From positions 328,375-392,374 of the forward strand of contig VFFE01005878.1 of the NCBI GenBank assembly GCA_008921705.1: DNA of 64,000 nucleotides, read 5' to 3'. The notes beneath the pieces were generated by a model. The model had not been told where the DNA came from. It saw nothing but the letters and a program-made list of their open reading frames with translations, and ran no database searches. This stretch comes from Burhinus oedicnemus (Eukaryota > Chordata > Aves > Charadriiformes > Burhinidae). Both the position numbers and the translations under genes were made by a program. Shown piece by piece: positions 11,546-24,900 of the stretch (the stretch's first letter is position 1; every line of letters begins with the position of its first letter).

Positions 11546-12815
11546 ATATTTCAGCATCGGATTTTACATTGGCTGAATTCTGAGAGTATTCTCAGGCTCA
11601 TCTGCCCATTTCTCATTAATCCTTTCCATGTCTTCGTCTCACTCTCATAGAAATGGTTTGGCCTCACTGATAGCCCTGTGAACTCTCTCCTCACCATATG
11701 CACATTTCTTCAAAGACATAGGCAGTTACGTGTTAGTCTAATAATGTAAAATTACTCCTGCAACTTTGTAAGGGTCCTTCTCTTAATGTGTATTTCTTAC
11801 ATATCTGAAACAATTTCTCTTTCCTGTTTCTTCCTGTATTTTATATTATCACTAACTTTCTCCCTGTGTGTACTCAGGATGAAGAAAAAGGGATTAATAT
11901 TTTGCATACTGCTTTATCTGTATGGTAAAAAAAACCCAAACACATAAATCTATATAATATGTATTAGAACTAACCAAACAGTGGATAAAAAATGAAAATT
12001 CCTTATATTTTTTTTCTCTGTGAGTTTTATTTTCTGCATAGTTGTTTAGTCATCTAGTGAAAGGATTAGTTTTTGGTATCTCTTGATAAGAGACAGAAAA
12101 CGGATTTCTGTATTTAACATATATATTTTTGAGCAGAGGTCAAGTCAGTATTACGTTCAACAGAATTCATTCAGGAATACTTAGACTAGAAATTATTCTT
12201 TTAATCCATTAGTGAAAAATGCATCCATATGAAAAGGTTATGGGAAGCTATTGTTTAATCTGAGTATTTTTCAGTCTTCTCTGATTTGTGCTGCCCATTG
12301 TGGAGTTTGTAACACGTGAATCAGCGGAGAAAGTATGTTTCCATGTGGCAGTAGTCTTCACTGTCTGTATGGGAAATTCCAGCCTTTTTGTGTTGTGATA
12401 AGGCTGTGACACAAAATCTGCTAAAAACTTCTCTGAGTGGTAGCTGTACTCATGGAGGGAAAGGTGACAGCAGGAACAGATGTATGCTGTTCATTAGGAA
12501 TATGTGCACATCTTTAATGATCTGATTAGCTTTTGCAACTATTTAAGTGTTTACAGTAGGAAAAGAGATTCATTATATTAAAACAAATTGCAAATGCAAT
12601 TTAGAGCAATTAAAAATACCCTTATTGCCCTTCTGAATGGGAGAAGACAGGTTCAGCTAAATCAGGTGAAGCTAATAAGGTGGTGATGCATAATGGATAG
12701 TTTCAGGTTACAGGCAGCTGAGTGAAATAGAAGAAAATTGATATTGAGCAGTGTAGTCTTGGTTTTGGTGAATAAGGTCATATGAATTAATCCGCTTTTT
12801 CTAATATGATCTACG
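11546..12815. other. intron 1, no recognisable element
   Basis: AT-rich intronic sequence. I see nothing assignable. The older LINE that precedes the CR1 at 10363 does not recognisably resume here. Confidence 0.45.
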
Positions 12816-12819
12816 CATT

Positions 12820-13165
12820 CATAGAATCATAGAATAGTTAGGGTTGGAAGGGACCTTTAAAGGTCATCTAGTCCAACTTGCCCTGCAATGGGCAGGGACA
12901 CCTTCAACCAGATCAGGTTGCTCAGAGCCCCGTCCAACCTGGCCTTGAATGTTTCCAGGGATGGGGCATCTACCACCTCTCTGGGCAACCTGTTCCAGTG
13001 TTTCACCACCCTCATTGTAATAAATTTCTTCCTTCTATCTAGTCTAAGTCTTCCCTCTTTTAGTTTAAAACCATTATCCCTTGTCCTATCACAACAGCCC
13101 CTGCTAAAAAGTTTGTCCCCGTCTTTCTTATAGGCCCCTTTAAGTGCTGAAAGGCTGCAACATTC
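12820..13165 (-). mobile_element. CR1 LINE 3' end, reverse orientation
   Basis: Starts with the reverse complement of the CR1 terminal repeat (CATAGAATCATAGAAT) and GGTTGGAAGGGACCTTTAAA, the classic CR1 3' UTR. The minus-strand open frame over 13171-12857 gives the last part of the RT ORF: LSALKGAYKKDGDKLFSR, RKKFITMRVVKHWNRLPREV. It belongs to a different CR1 subfamily from the copies at 6832 and 62825. It is 5' truncated. Confidence 0.93.
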
Positions 13166-13169
13166 TATC

Positions 13170-16100
13170 ACAATTGTAAACGCTGCCTTTGAATAAAACT
13201 ATAATCCAGGTTTTCATGGAAAAGTTATAATTATTGAGGGGGTTTTGTTCATTAGTTAAAGAATTCCTTGGATGTACAGGAGTTTTTCTAAACATATGAA
13301 ACCCTGGTCCCCTGAAATCTGCTGTTCACCTGAAAGCAACAGGAAATTTGACTCACTCAGAGTAGCTTTATGGTTAAATCAAAGACGACATTTAGTCACC
13401 TTGCAGTGGAACTCAAATGCTGGGTTAGGCGTCCTGCTTGTCGTGTACAGAGCATGAGAGTTACAGGCACCTAAACTGGGATTCATAGCAGCCAGCATGT
13501 CCAGTGCTGGGACATGCAAGCCTAGCTGGTAAAATAAAGGTCAGTGTAGGTAAGAACGTATAAAAAAAGTAACAAACTGGGAAGAGCCTCTTCAGGCCAT
13601 ATATTGGGACTTAACTATGCTGAAACATCTTGTTTAGATGGCTAGACCTGACAAAAAATATCTTGGTATTCAGAATTGTTGGTCTTACTACTCCTAAAAC
13701 AGCCATGAGATGTCGATACTGGAGGCTTCTCATAATCATCAAATAGTACATTTGCCAAAGAAACAGGAGATGGCAATCCTAAACCTTTCCCACGTAAGGG
13801 GGTTTGAACCACAGGTGTGGAGAGCAGTATTATCCACAGGATGACAGAGCACAATAGTTGAGGTCGGGCCACAGTGCTGATCTACATCCAGGCTGAAGAT
13901 TAGAATGGTGGAAAAGTTTGAAATAGAAAACCTAACTAACCAGTCCAATGGGCGAGATAAGATGGTCCAGTGCAGCATTTCCAGGTGCCAGACTAGATTT
14001 TCGTCCTCCTTTCTTCACTGTGCCCCCCCTACCCTGCCCCAGAAGCAGCAGCTGCTGCCGTGTGCAAGCAGCAAAGATCTGGTCTCCTGCTTCTGCTGTG
14101 GCTCCCCTCTGTGTCCCCCCACCACATTCCCCCACATCCCTGTCTCTCTCTGGCTGCAATAGTGCATCTCTCCGAAGGCATTTGGCTGCAGAGGCAGCCT
14201 GTACTGCTGGAAGGGCCACTCTGTCTGCGACGGGGGATAGGAGACAGGCCAGGAAATATGTTCTGTAGGCTGGATTAAAGCCATGGGTCAGCAGTTGGAC
14301 CATGCTGGGTTATGTCTCTCAGTGAAAAGAGTGAGACGTGGGGTTCCAGTCCCTGTCACTTTGATTATTTCTGTCTTTTATCTAGCTGCTATCCAATGGA
14401 AAAAACACCAGGATTTCTGTTGTCTCCTGTAGTTTTGAAACCTGCTAAAGAATGCTACTGCATCTCCTGGATGGGTCGGTCTGATGCTTATGTAGGTCTT
14501 CTGGGCATCTCTGAATAGCTGCCTGCTTACCCCGGATCCACGAAGTCTGTGCATCTTTCAGTCTTGGACCAGTTCCTATTTTTTTATGTTGTAGAAACAG
14601 AACCAGTTAGGCACAAAAGCGTATTGTATCTCCCCCAGAACACAAAACCATGTAGCTTTATCATCAGTCTGCGTAGGGAACGTGTGCGTTTGCACCACCC
14701 CCGTTGGCATGGCAGGAGGTTTTCTGCCGCGGGCAGGTACGGCAACCGAGTGAGCAACAGCTGCAGCGTCCTGGAAGAAAATACAACATGTGCTCCTTTT
14801 TGTAGCAAATCAGCTGCTTTAGATGGCAGAGAGACAACACATTCATTTCCCCGGTGAGTCACTAAGCCTCCCTAAAGCCCCGTATCTCCAAGGCTTTCAG
14901 CTGCAGTGGAGCACATTACACCGATTCCAATACAGCCAAAACCTTAAAGGCTTAGTCAAACCTATAATTAATTAACACTTGTGTAACACTTAGAAGATAT
15001 AACTCGCTAGATGAGCACTAAGGCTGTTGCTAATGATTTTAAATCTACAAAGCAACTTCCTAAAAACCTTTGAAATTGGCAATTATAATGATCTGTCTTA
15101 GATGGAAAAGCTTTGATCACTTCAGAGCGGGAAATAAATGGATGACTGAAACCGGAGAGATGCAGCGACAGAGCAGCGGCAGACTGCTCTGTGCACTGGC
15201 GTGGCAGAGGGCCAGGGGGAGATTTGCTGTTGCTCCTTCCAAAACTCAATTTGAAGCCGTTTCAGTATTTCTGTATTGCATAAATGACTGTGAAAGTCCT
15301 AGGAAGTCTGCAGTTGTATGTGCTTACGGTCTGAAGATAAGACTTAATTGAAGAATTTTACTTTCATGCCCTCTTAACTTTTTTTTTTTAATTTCTATGC
15401 AGTTACAAGGCTGCCTTCTGATACAGTGCTTTAAATGAACCTAATGAAAATATTCTGATCTGTCCTGTCTCGTGTTCCAACACAGATACTTTAGGAAGAT
15501 TTAAAAAAACCAATTGATAAGGTTTTAAAAAATAATAATGAAAATGTGTCTGAAAGCCTATTGTTTTCTGTTCAAGGCTAGGAATATTATGTAAAGAAAC
15601 TAACTAACTACAGTCTAGAAGCTTGATTTTGCCGTGGTGTTTTCTGAGAGCAAAATATGCGAAGCCGTCTTCTTTGCTTGACTAGTGCTGGTTGTGAGTT
15701 CAGCAATGACATCCACCAAACTGTTTCCCTAACTTACTCCATTTTTCATGAGGTGATTAAAATTTAAGAGGTTCTTTGGTATAAAGCAGTGTAGTCTTTG
15801 CTTGTAAACTTTCTACACTTCCTCAAATAACTTCCAGTTATTCATGGATAGAAGAAAGAAAATAAGAACTTTTTAGGAAAATAAAAAAGTATTATAGAGA
15901 GACTGTTTTTAAGGCTGTATGCATATTTTTAAGGTAGTGTAGCGCTGTCACATGCAAATAATGTTACCGATTGAAGGCATCTGCAGAAACATTTACTTTG
16001 ATTAATTGCCTAATAAATTCTCCCTAATAGATGCTTGAGTAAGTCTCTTCAAGTTGCTTCTTGAAGGAACAAATATTACTGTAATATTTTTATATCATAA

Positions 16101-16470
16101 TAACAAAATAAAGTTACATCCAAGTAAAATGAGGGGAAAAAAAATCTATCTCACTACTTGTCTGTAAGCTTTCCGCTGAGGGATTAAATGTTAGTACTAC
16201 ACCTATTGTTGCAATAACAATATACTTCAGAAATTTTACAAACATCTGAGAGATATGAAACTAGTTACAGGATATAGCCATTTGAATTACACATTATACT
16301 TATTCTGTTCCATGGACAGATTAATCCTCTAACTGGGCTTTTACACATGTTGGATATTTGAACAAAAATGAGATCTGAGGTTAAACTGACATGTGGAGAT
16401 GCTGTATAATCAGGAAATTACTATCATTTATTATTTATGTATTGACGACATCTGAGTGTGTTTGTCAGTG
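13170..16470. other. intron 1, mostly unassigned
   Basis: Intronic sequence with a somewhat GC-richer part near 14000-14850. The phrase GGCACCTAAACTGGGATTCA near 13466 resembles an old amniote repeat but is too short to call. Overlapping short open frames between 13900 and 14860 on both strands have no recognisable product. Confidence 0.4.
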
Positions 16471-16474
16471 ACCA

Positions 16475-16720
16475 GGGTTTCATTGTGTAAGGTACTGTAC
16501 GAACACAGAGCAGGAATATGACACCTGCCCTAGGGAATTTAGAAATAAAATAAAATACAAAAAGGGAAGCTAGTAGGAGAGAGGAGATGGGAGGAGCTGC
16601 TGAGAAAAAATCGTATGTTAGTCAGTATAAAAAGCAGCTGAGTTGGTCAAGCAGCAATCTGTCACGCCTTTTCCAGGCATTCCTGCAAGTGAGGGTTTGC
16701 AAAGGGGTATTGAACGGCTC
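16475..16720 (+). mobile_element. ancient amniote interspersed repeat, decayed
   Basis: The order 'catttgtgtaaggtactgtacgaacacagagc' (approximate), then 'acacctgccctagggaattta', then a GGAGATGGGAGGAG segment, follows a widespread old repeat known from birds, turtles and crocodiles. I cannot name the family from memory. The match is by eye and boundaries are approximate. Confidence 0.4.
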
Positions 16721-16815
16721 TGTCTCAGTTCCTCATGTGTAAGGTAGCGGTAGTAATACTTTACTCAAAGTTGTTTTGAGTGAACAAGAGCATGTTTGCA
16801 TTTCTAAAGCTCTTT
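16716..16815 (+). mobile_element. MIR-like SINE relic
   Basis: Contains CTGTCTCAGTTCCTCATGTG, then TAGTAATACTT and later TTCTAAAGCTCTTTCAAG. This is the order seen in MIR-type SINEs around the 'cctcagtttcctcatctg' core and the segment that follows it. Much diverged and only a fragment. Confidence 0.45.
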
Positions 16816-17039
16816 CAAGAGAAAAAAAGGTTAGCTTATGTTATGGGGCAGAGTCCCGCCACGGGGAAATTAGGTGGGTGGCCTTTGGAGTCTGCGTGGG
16901 ACCTGAGGTGACTGTGCAGGCGGGTCGGTGTGTGGTCACCTGGAGCCCCTGGTGCAACCCCTTGCGTGCCACGTAAGCCCTGGTCAACACTTAGAGGTGA
17001 GAAGAAGCGTTCACCTGGAGACCTAGTCTGTTCTGGTGA

Positions 17040-17215
17040 TTCAGTAGGAGACTGAAAATCGTGAGACCTGGGAACTGAACCTGGCAGACGGTGTCAACTC
17101 GAGCATGTCATTTTGTCTGCTTTGCCTCAGTTTGCTGCTGTCTGCAGAGCTGAGACAATATCCCCGTACTTTCTGCAGTCAGTTCAGGAACAAAAGCACT
17201 GCATAAATAGTAGGG
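17040..17215 (+). mobile_element. MIR-like SINE relic
   Basis: Reads GAGACCTGGGAACTGAACC, a gap, GCTTTGCCTCAGTTTGC, then AGACAATATCCCCGTACTT and AAAAGCACTGCATAAATAG. These correspond in order to the tRNA-like, core and 3' segments of MIR-type elements in sense orientation. Diverged but longer than the neighbouring fragment at 16716. Confidence 0.5.
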
Positions 17216-18430
17216 TGCACAGATGGTACAGTGTGAGCACTGGCGTGTGAGGAGCCAAGGTGTGCTGCTTCTGATGACAAGATAGCCCTTTCTGTGTGAG
17301 CGCAGCCTTCCTGGTGCTGTCTGGCTTCACTTGGGTGAGACTGCGTGAACATTCACACCTGACAGCGTGGGTCCAAACAGCTCATCTGAACATTTATTCT
17401 GTGGTGGATCCTCTCTGATCATAATCCTAAATGGAAATCTTTACCCTGCGTGACCCAATGGTGCCAGAAACCATGCACTGCAATGAGGGCTCTTACCTCA
17501 TGGTGCCAGCCTGAAAGTCAGCACGGAGAAACGTGGCAAAAATCCGATAGGCCTTTGCTTTATAAAACGAAGCTCTAACATCTCACAAAAGGGACAGTTA
17601 TACTGAGTGGGGATACCACTGATGCTATTTTATCTGACTGCTGTAATTTAGTGTTCGTATGCTGTGTATAGCTAGAAGTGTGGTAGGGCAGTCATGACAT
17701 CCTAAAAAGTTGGGTTTTCCTCACATGTAGCAGTCAGTACAGCTTGCGTCCACATATCATGTTTGATGATGATGATAATAATATCCCATGTCACTCTTTT
17801 TCATGTATCATTCTTCATGCTATGAAGGTGGGCATGTGAGCAGGGGTATCGGGCTGGTGGCTGTCGGCAGCTGCCATCCATTAGCTGCCATCTTTGTTCC
17901 CTGAGGTCTGGCAACACGGGTTGTCTAGGGGGTCCCTGGTGCCGAAGGAATCGGTGCAGCTTTTCTCTCTTATGCCCTCCACACTGCCAGGTAAAAAGGG
18001 GCTTGAGTCACTGTTCAGACTCCAGTGTTTGCTGTCAGTTACCACACTGCAGTGCCCAGGTACATCATCGTTGTCTCCGTTTCTGACTTTGGGGAGGTGG
18101 TGCTCTGTATCCCTTACTCGTAATTCGGAAGTAAATGTTGACTTTTAAGTTGTGACCACAAGGACAAATACTGACATGGACAAAATCTTTAAATTGCACA
18201 AGCAAGCAGTGGATAAAAACCTACCTTTCTTTTTACTCTCTTCCTTAGGAAAAAAAAAAAAAGCATATGTTAAAAATGAATAAAAGGCCCATTCCAGATT
18301 TCTGTTGTCTTTCAGTAAATGGTGACTTATGGGGGGGGGAGGAGAAAAAAAAGTGGTAAGTCCTACTTCAAGAGGAAAAGTGTTAATGGTAGTTTCCAGA
18401 GTCCTTGTTCCAGAGTTCATAGAAATCCCA

Positions 18431-18548
18431 CAGAGAGATTAAGAGAGAGGAAGAGAGCAAATGGAGGAAAAGAAGAGCAAAAAAAGAAAGGGAAAAGGAG
18501 AAAGAGGAAGGAGGGAATGAAGAAGGAAGGGAGGGAGGAAGGAGAAAG
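18431..18548 (+). repeat. GA-rich purine tract
   Basis: Nearly 120 bases that are almost all A and G, with GAGA, GGAA and GAAGG variants and only a few pyrimidine interruptions. The Lys/Glu/Arg-rich frame over it, and the Ser/Phe-rich frame opposite, are composition artefacts. Confidence 0.85.
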
Positions 18549-21500
18549 TTTACAAATGAGACACACTTGGCACTTGTGCAGCTTCTGTTTATCTCGTTTT
18601 TTACGTTTGGTGCTGATGCAGTCTGCAACTAATTGCCATTTATAACTCCTAGTAAAGGAGACTGGGGAGGGGAGTTAAATTACTCTTGCTGTGACTTTTA
18701 CAGGCATCGCATCACCAAACACAGAGAGAGATGAAATGAAGTGACTGAACCCCAAGCTTTCAATCTCAGTTGTTTTTAACAACTCTCTTCCACATGGTGA
18801 GGAAAATGAAGAGGGTAATGCTACCAATTTCTTCTTGTTTTTGTTTTTTTTTTAAATGCAGCCAGGTGGAGTTTATTGCAGAGCAATTTATCAGTTATTC
18901 ATCACAACAGAGAAAAAAATTGCTCAGAGCAAGAGATGAGGAGTTGAGGAGTCTTTATATATTTGCTTTTAACAAGAATTGTTTATATAACTTTCCTGGC
19001 ATCATTGCCACAGTGTTCTCTAAAGATACATAGGCATGTAACGCTTCTAGCAAATACATAATGAACAGCTTATGGAAAGACACTTGTTGACACTTGCAAG
19101 GAGAAGTGATGCAACAAGAAGAGCAGTGGTGGGCTTGGGGAAGGAAGAGACACCGCCCCCCTGCCCCCTTCACCCACACTGCACACTGCCTTGGCCTCTC
19201 TCCATGGGTGACCTACCACCCCTCCTCTCTTCTCCTGCTCATAGGGGACCTGACCCCTTCCCTTCCTTCTCTTCCTCAGCCCCACATGTGGATGTGACCT
19301 AGATTTCCCTTCAGAAAATCCTGTTCTTCTAGAGTTCTTGTCTGACAGAGGAGGAGGGAGTCCTGCAAAGTAGATTCTGGGTAATTGTCACTCGCTGCCT
19401 GTGGCAAGCATGCTTATCTGAGATTATAATTTAAATTCTGTTTATACAACATGCATTCCCAATGCAGCTAGAGTTCTGTGGATGTTCTGGCAATATTACA
19501 AGTAAATCATAATAATAGTTGTTAATAAGTGAGTGCTGACAGTGATGTTCAGGCCATAATGACCATTGTAACCTAAAAAACCCCAAGGAGCTTTATTGTT
19601 TTCAAAAGAGAAATGTGTGTTCTTGGGCTGAAAGGTAATTTAGTTGGAATAGTACACTTCATTTATAATGAATGCATCCAGACATAATGCTGCTTCCGTG
19701 CGCAGTATGAAAAACTGACATTTGACGGTAAAACTCACTGCTCCTGAGCATGGCACACTGCTGCCTCTATGGACAGAATATAATTGTGCATTACAGGTCA
19801 AACAGGGACTTTGCTTGTTTCCACCAAAATGTATAGACCTTTGATAATAACTGTTTTTGTGAGGGAACATCTGGAGATGAGTTAAAAACTTGGGACTTGA
19901 AAGGACCATGGCTGGGAAGGGTTTTAGCATGCAAGATGGAACAGACAGGCTGGCGTGGCATGTAAGTTCTGTAAGTTTTAAGTTCTTTTTCAGGGAGACA
20001 ATATTTGGAAATAAGTTTCAGCTAAATTTCACAATTGTTTTAATTGGAGAAAAAAACTCTAAATTCTTTTTGATGCAATATCTCTAACAAGTACTATTTT
20101 AAGAATCCATCCAAGGCACTAGAAGAAACGTGCATGACTGGGTTGTGTTCACTCTAGAGAATAAAATTGGTGTTGTTCTTGCAGCTCTAAAGAGAAGATC
20201 TCTGTTCTTTTGCCTCCAAGCCAGAATTCCGTGATGGCTGTGATGAATATCCTAGTTTTACAGGGGAAAAAAATCAAAAGAGAAACAAGCTATCATGCGA
20301 AAAAAAAATAATTAAAAAATCTAACATGATATTGGCAGGAAAAAAGGCATACTAGTGCAAATCCTGATCAAAAGAAATTCTTCTACTCAGTTCTAAACTG
20401 TGTCCATAAAATTTTTCATGTATCTCTATTAGGCATTATGATTTTCTGACATACATTATACAACAAATAAATATGTAAAAGTAAGGTAATATTAGGGTAA
20501 GAACTAGTATCCAAGAGCTGCTCTTGGATTTAAGTGACTCAGATGCTCAGAAAGAAATTAGAAAAAGTTAACTGCCAATGCAAATGACTGCATAGCAAAC
20601 TAAATTTACAGATGAGTATTGGTTCCAAGTATACATGAGCATCTGCTTTCTTTAATATAGGCAAGTATCCAAAACATGGCCAAAAATGTGGGGTATTCAG
20701 TGCTTGAATGAGAACCACCTATTATTCAACATAGACCAATGTAGCCTTCCAAGCGCTATAAACATAAATGTAGAAGTTAAGATACCAATAAAGCCAACAG
20801 AACTTTTTATCCTACAGTTATATTCTTGCATCTCCTTTCCTTTCAGTGCTAATATGGAGTTCGTAAGAAACCAGATGAAGTTTTAGTGAATGAATAAAAC
20901 TTAATACTAACATAAATAAACTAGTATACTGCCAGTATAAGAGCAGTGAGCCCGTTCATTTGGCAATAAGCCAGGCATGGCTGGATACATGAAAATGCAA
21001 CCTTTACATCACTGCTTGATTTAGCAATTAGTTGACATCAAACTAGCAAACATACACTAGACAGAGAAGACAGAAGATTTCTCCGTATTAATGCTCTAAT
21101 CTCTCTTTCATTGCATACCTTCATAGTAGGCAGAATTAATACTGATAGAATTTCCATTATTTACTCAAAAAAAACCCAGTCGTGTTAAAGCGTTAGCTTG
21201 CACTTACCTGGCATTCAGCATAGGTAAGATCTTCCTTCACCTTTAATCTAATTAGGACAAAATTAATAATGACAAGCCTTGAGAAAGTAAGTGCATGACA
21301 ATTAATAAAGAAGTGGTTTAGCTATGAAGGAGTTTGCTTTGCTGACGATGACAGGGCTCAGCCTATGAATCAGCCGTATAAAAGGAGTATGCTGAGAAAA
21401 GACAACCATAAAGATAAAGGTAAATTATGAAATCCAAATGAGACCCTGGGGACTATGAAGATAATGATGGGGAAATCAGATCCGAGATGTGGGCTGAGGC

Positions 21501-21639
21501 ACAAACGTATAGGTGAAAAGGGGAGCTTCAATTTGATACAAGAAGGGAATGTTCGAGCAATGATCTGTGTGTTATATGCAGCCTCAGAGAACAATTCATC
21601 CATCATCCAGCCCATTGCTGGCAGCTTGCTTTCCCTGGG

Positions 21640-21960
21640 GAGTTAATTTGATGGCAACAGCCTGCCCTTAGCTGTCATTTCTACCAGGGCTGAGAAGCTT
21701 CCTCCTATCACACTGAGCTTGTTACGCTCACCTGACACCATGCATACACACAAATAGGTATCTGCTTACTCTGGGGTAGAGATAGCCACTAAAAGCGGTT
21801 GAGAGCAATTAATTTCGCCATTAAAAAACTCTTGGTCTGTTCCCAAGATGATCCTAGGACAAAGGATCTGACCGCTTTGACGACTGCAGCTGTCTTTCAG
21901 TCATTGCTTGTATTGATTCTTCAGTGACACACGTGCCTGGCTGGGCAGGTGAAGCTATGG
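21640..21960. promoter_or_regulatory. candidate conserved non-coding block (speculative)
   Basis: A stretch of non-repetitive, mixed-composition sequence with clustered homeodomain-like cores (AGTTAATTTGATGG, CAATTAATTTCGCCATTAAA) and E-box-like sites. It looks like developmental enhancer sequence, but conservation cannot be judged from a single genome. Confidence 0.15.
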
Positions 21961-24900
21961 ATGCTACTCACCAGGTTGGCCTTTGCATGATAAGGTGTAT
22001 GAAAACAGATTAAGTAGAGCAATTAAAACATTAGAAATCTGGAAAGAAGTGCATGTGGAATGATGGCTGAGAGGAAGGTGAAATGGACAACTTAAAAGTC
22101 AGCAAAAACTAGATGAAAACTTTCAAGCTGTAAAATAAAGCAAAAAAAAGAAAAGGAAAAATTAGGAATCAAAGGAAGGAGAGAAGGAAGAAAAGAAACT
22201 ATAAGACAGTAGAGTCAAGGTTTGGGTCCTATTGTGGATTAACAAAGAACTTCTTCCAGAGAACTTTTTTTTTTCTTTTTTCCAAAAGCTCTATTTTCAT
22301 TTGTACTTTAAGCTCCACATACACACTATAGTTTTAATTCCCTTTCTTCTGGAAAGAGAGATGAAACATTTATGTCCTGTTTTGGAAAGGTGTGATGACT
22401 TAATTTTGATCTTCAGCCCAGGTGTTTTACCAATAAAGAAATAAAAACGGTCGTCCTGCACATTGACCTCAGAAGTTAATGGGTTCAGGTACTTAGGAAA
22501 AGCCGTGGTCCCCGAGAACTTCATGATACTGCACCCACCTAATGAAAGCCAAGATACGTTTATGTGAATCTTGGAATTTGCAGTAGAAGGCTAGACCTCT
22601 ATTAGTTTTTTCTTTCTAACCTGAGCTGTAAGGTGCCTAGGAGAGTCATGCTGCCTTGGGTCCTTTCCTCTATTGTGCCTCTGTTGTACAAGAGGGTGGA
22701 CAGTTAATGCTGATCCATATATTCAAACCATTCAAGGACCAAATATCTTTCCCCTTTGGGATGAAGATTAGAACTTTTCTTTTTTAGTGTATACTTTGAT
22801 ACAGTTATCTACTTCTTGTGGAATTCAGTTACCTGTAATGCATGCCTCATGAGAACTTTCAAAAGGCTCCGTTCGCACAGATTGTAGCCAGCACGCCAAC
22901 AAGAGGTATGCCTTACTCCTTCTCCAAAGAGAGCACTTACTTCCTGCTTACTTCCATGTGTCATTCTCTAAGAGCGAAAAAAATGTTTGATCTCTCCTTT
23001 TCTTCTCTTGTTTTGTGTCAGTATACTTGTGCAGCCTGGGGTTTGGAAAGACGCAGTACTCTTCATCATAAATTATATCTAACTTCAAATAACCAATGCT
23101 TGTAGCTTGGAAAATTTGCACTTCCCATAAATGAAATAGTATATAATTTATATATTGCTGTTCCCAGCAAAGTTACTTCCTTTTTATGGAGAGACTTATT
23201 TTGATGAAAGTCCCTTGAAGCTGATGGCAAAACTGAAGTAACAAGTTAATGATATGGAGTATCAGAGAATATTGCGTGAAGTATTGAAAGCTGAATTGCA
23301 GGAGGCTATGTGGATATATAAAACATGTTTCTTGTTAGTGGCAGATATTTAGGCACTGAAGAAAGATGTTTTTTATTTTTTTTTCCAGTTTCTTCTCCTA
23401 CCTTTCATTTATTCTGTTCATGCCTTTGGACAAAGATCACTTAGAAACTCAGGATTCGTGCCTTTTTCAGATGAGTGTCAGGATGCTTGATTTCTTCCCA
23501 GATTCGTTTTAAGAGCAAAATTTAAGGTACAGCCTCAAGATTAGCTTTGAAGTCCCAGAAGGAGGTCACTACATACATGCATGCATGATTATTGATGTCA
23601 AATTAAGGATTTTTACGTACTAGAATTCTCTCACACACAGAATAAATGATTGAGGAATGTACTCAGAATAACCAGTGCCTCTTACTAAATTATCTTTTTT
23701 ATTTTACTAAGGAATATATTGTTTGGAAATAATTGTTAAACCTTGTATTTGGATGAGCAGATAGTTTAAAGCATAAGGGGTACTTTGCTTTAAAGGAGAA
23801 TAGGGTGCGGGAAAAGTTTCTTCCAGTACATTTGTGGAAATTCTGTTCCACGCTATTTGAATTGAGGGCATTTTAGATAACATTATGAAATTTTTGTACT
23901 CTCAGATCACACCTGAGTTTAATAGTCTCAGCAAAATCAGTGGTGAAATTTCCTGTTCCATTAATGGAGCTACGGTTTCTTGTGGAGAGGCTTGGATGCG
24001 TAAGGGAGACAAAAATGAGCTTTGTAATTAGAATTGTTGCATGGTAGTCTGTCTTAAAAATAATTCACAGCTTGTCAGAGAAACTAGCAATTAACTGTGA
24101 ACTCTGTAAAATTTCCATCCTTAAATATAAAAGAGAAATCTGTTCAATTTGTAATTATCTTTATGGGCTGTAAAAATAGGCTCCAGATAAAGAAAAAAAT
24201 AGAGTTCCTTTCATTAAAACCCTTGAATTTTGTTAGATGGAAAGGGCTTTACTATGAAAATGTTGGTCAACTTAAAATCTCACTGTGATTCTGTTAGAAA
24301 AAAAACCAAATATATGTTTTATTATTGGAAATTCCTTCAACATGTACACAACAGAGTGACAGGAAGAGTTTTGCAGGAGCAGAAGCTGCTGAGAAAGGTT
24401 TGGAAGGCAGCAGAGGAAGGGTTTTGTGGAGGGAAGACACAATGTCAGTTAGCCCTAAGTGAGCTGAGAGGGGTGGAAGACTAAAGATTAGATGTCAATA
24501 AGATCAGAAATATAAGCTGAAGCATTTGGGGCAGGCTGCGCATCCCTCGGTGCCTTTGGAGTAAGAGACTGTTCAAGTAAGACACTGACCTTTCTTCATC
24601 CTGTAACATACCCTTCACCAAAAGATTTGCCTAACAGGGCCCATCCAGATTCTTCAGAGAGATCTCATTTTCTACTCAAGAGGCATTTTCTAACAGCAAG
24701 CGTATTGCTGCTTCTCAGGGAAACTTTTAAAAGAAATCATGTCATTTAGTTGCACAATATCCAGTAGGAGCATTTGAACTTGGAATTTCCCAAGCTCTTT
24801 TTTAAATTAATTCCTAATAATAATAATAATAATATATAAACATAGTTGCAGTAAATCCAATGTCTGGAACACCCGGTCCTGGCCTCTCCTCATTCAAAGT

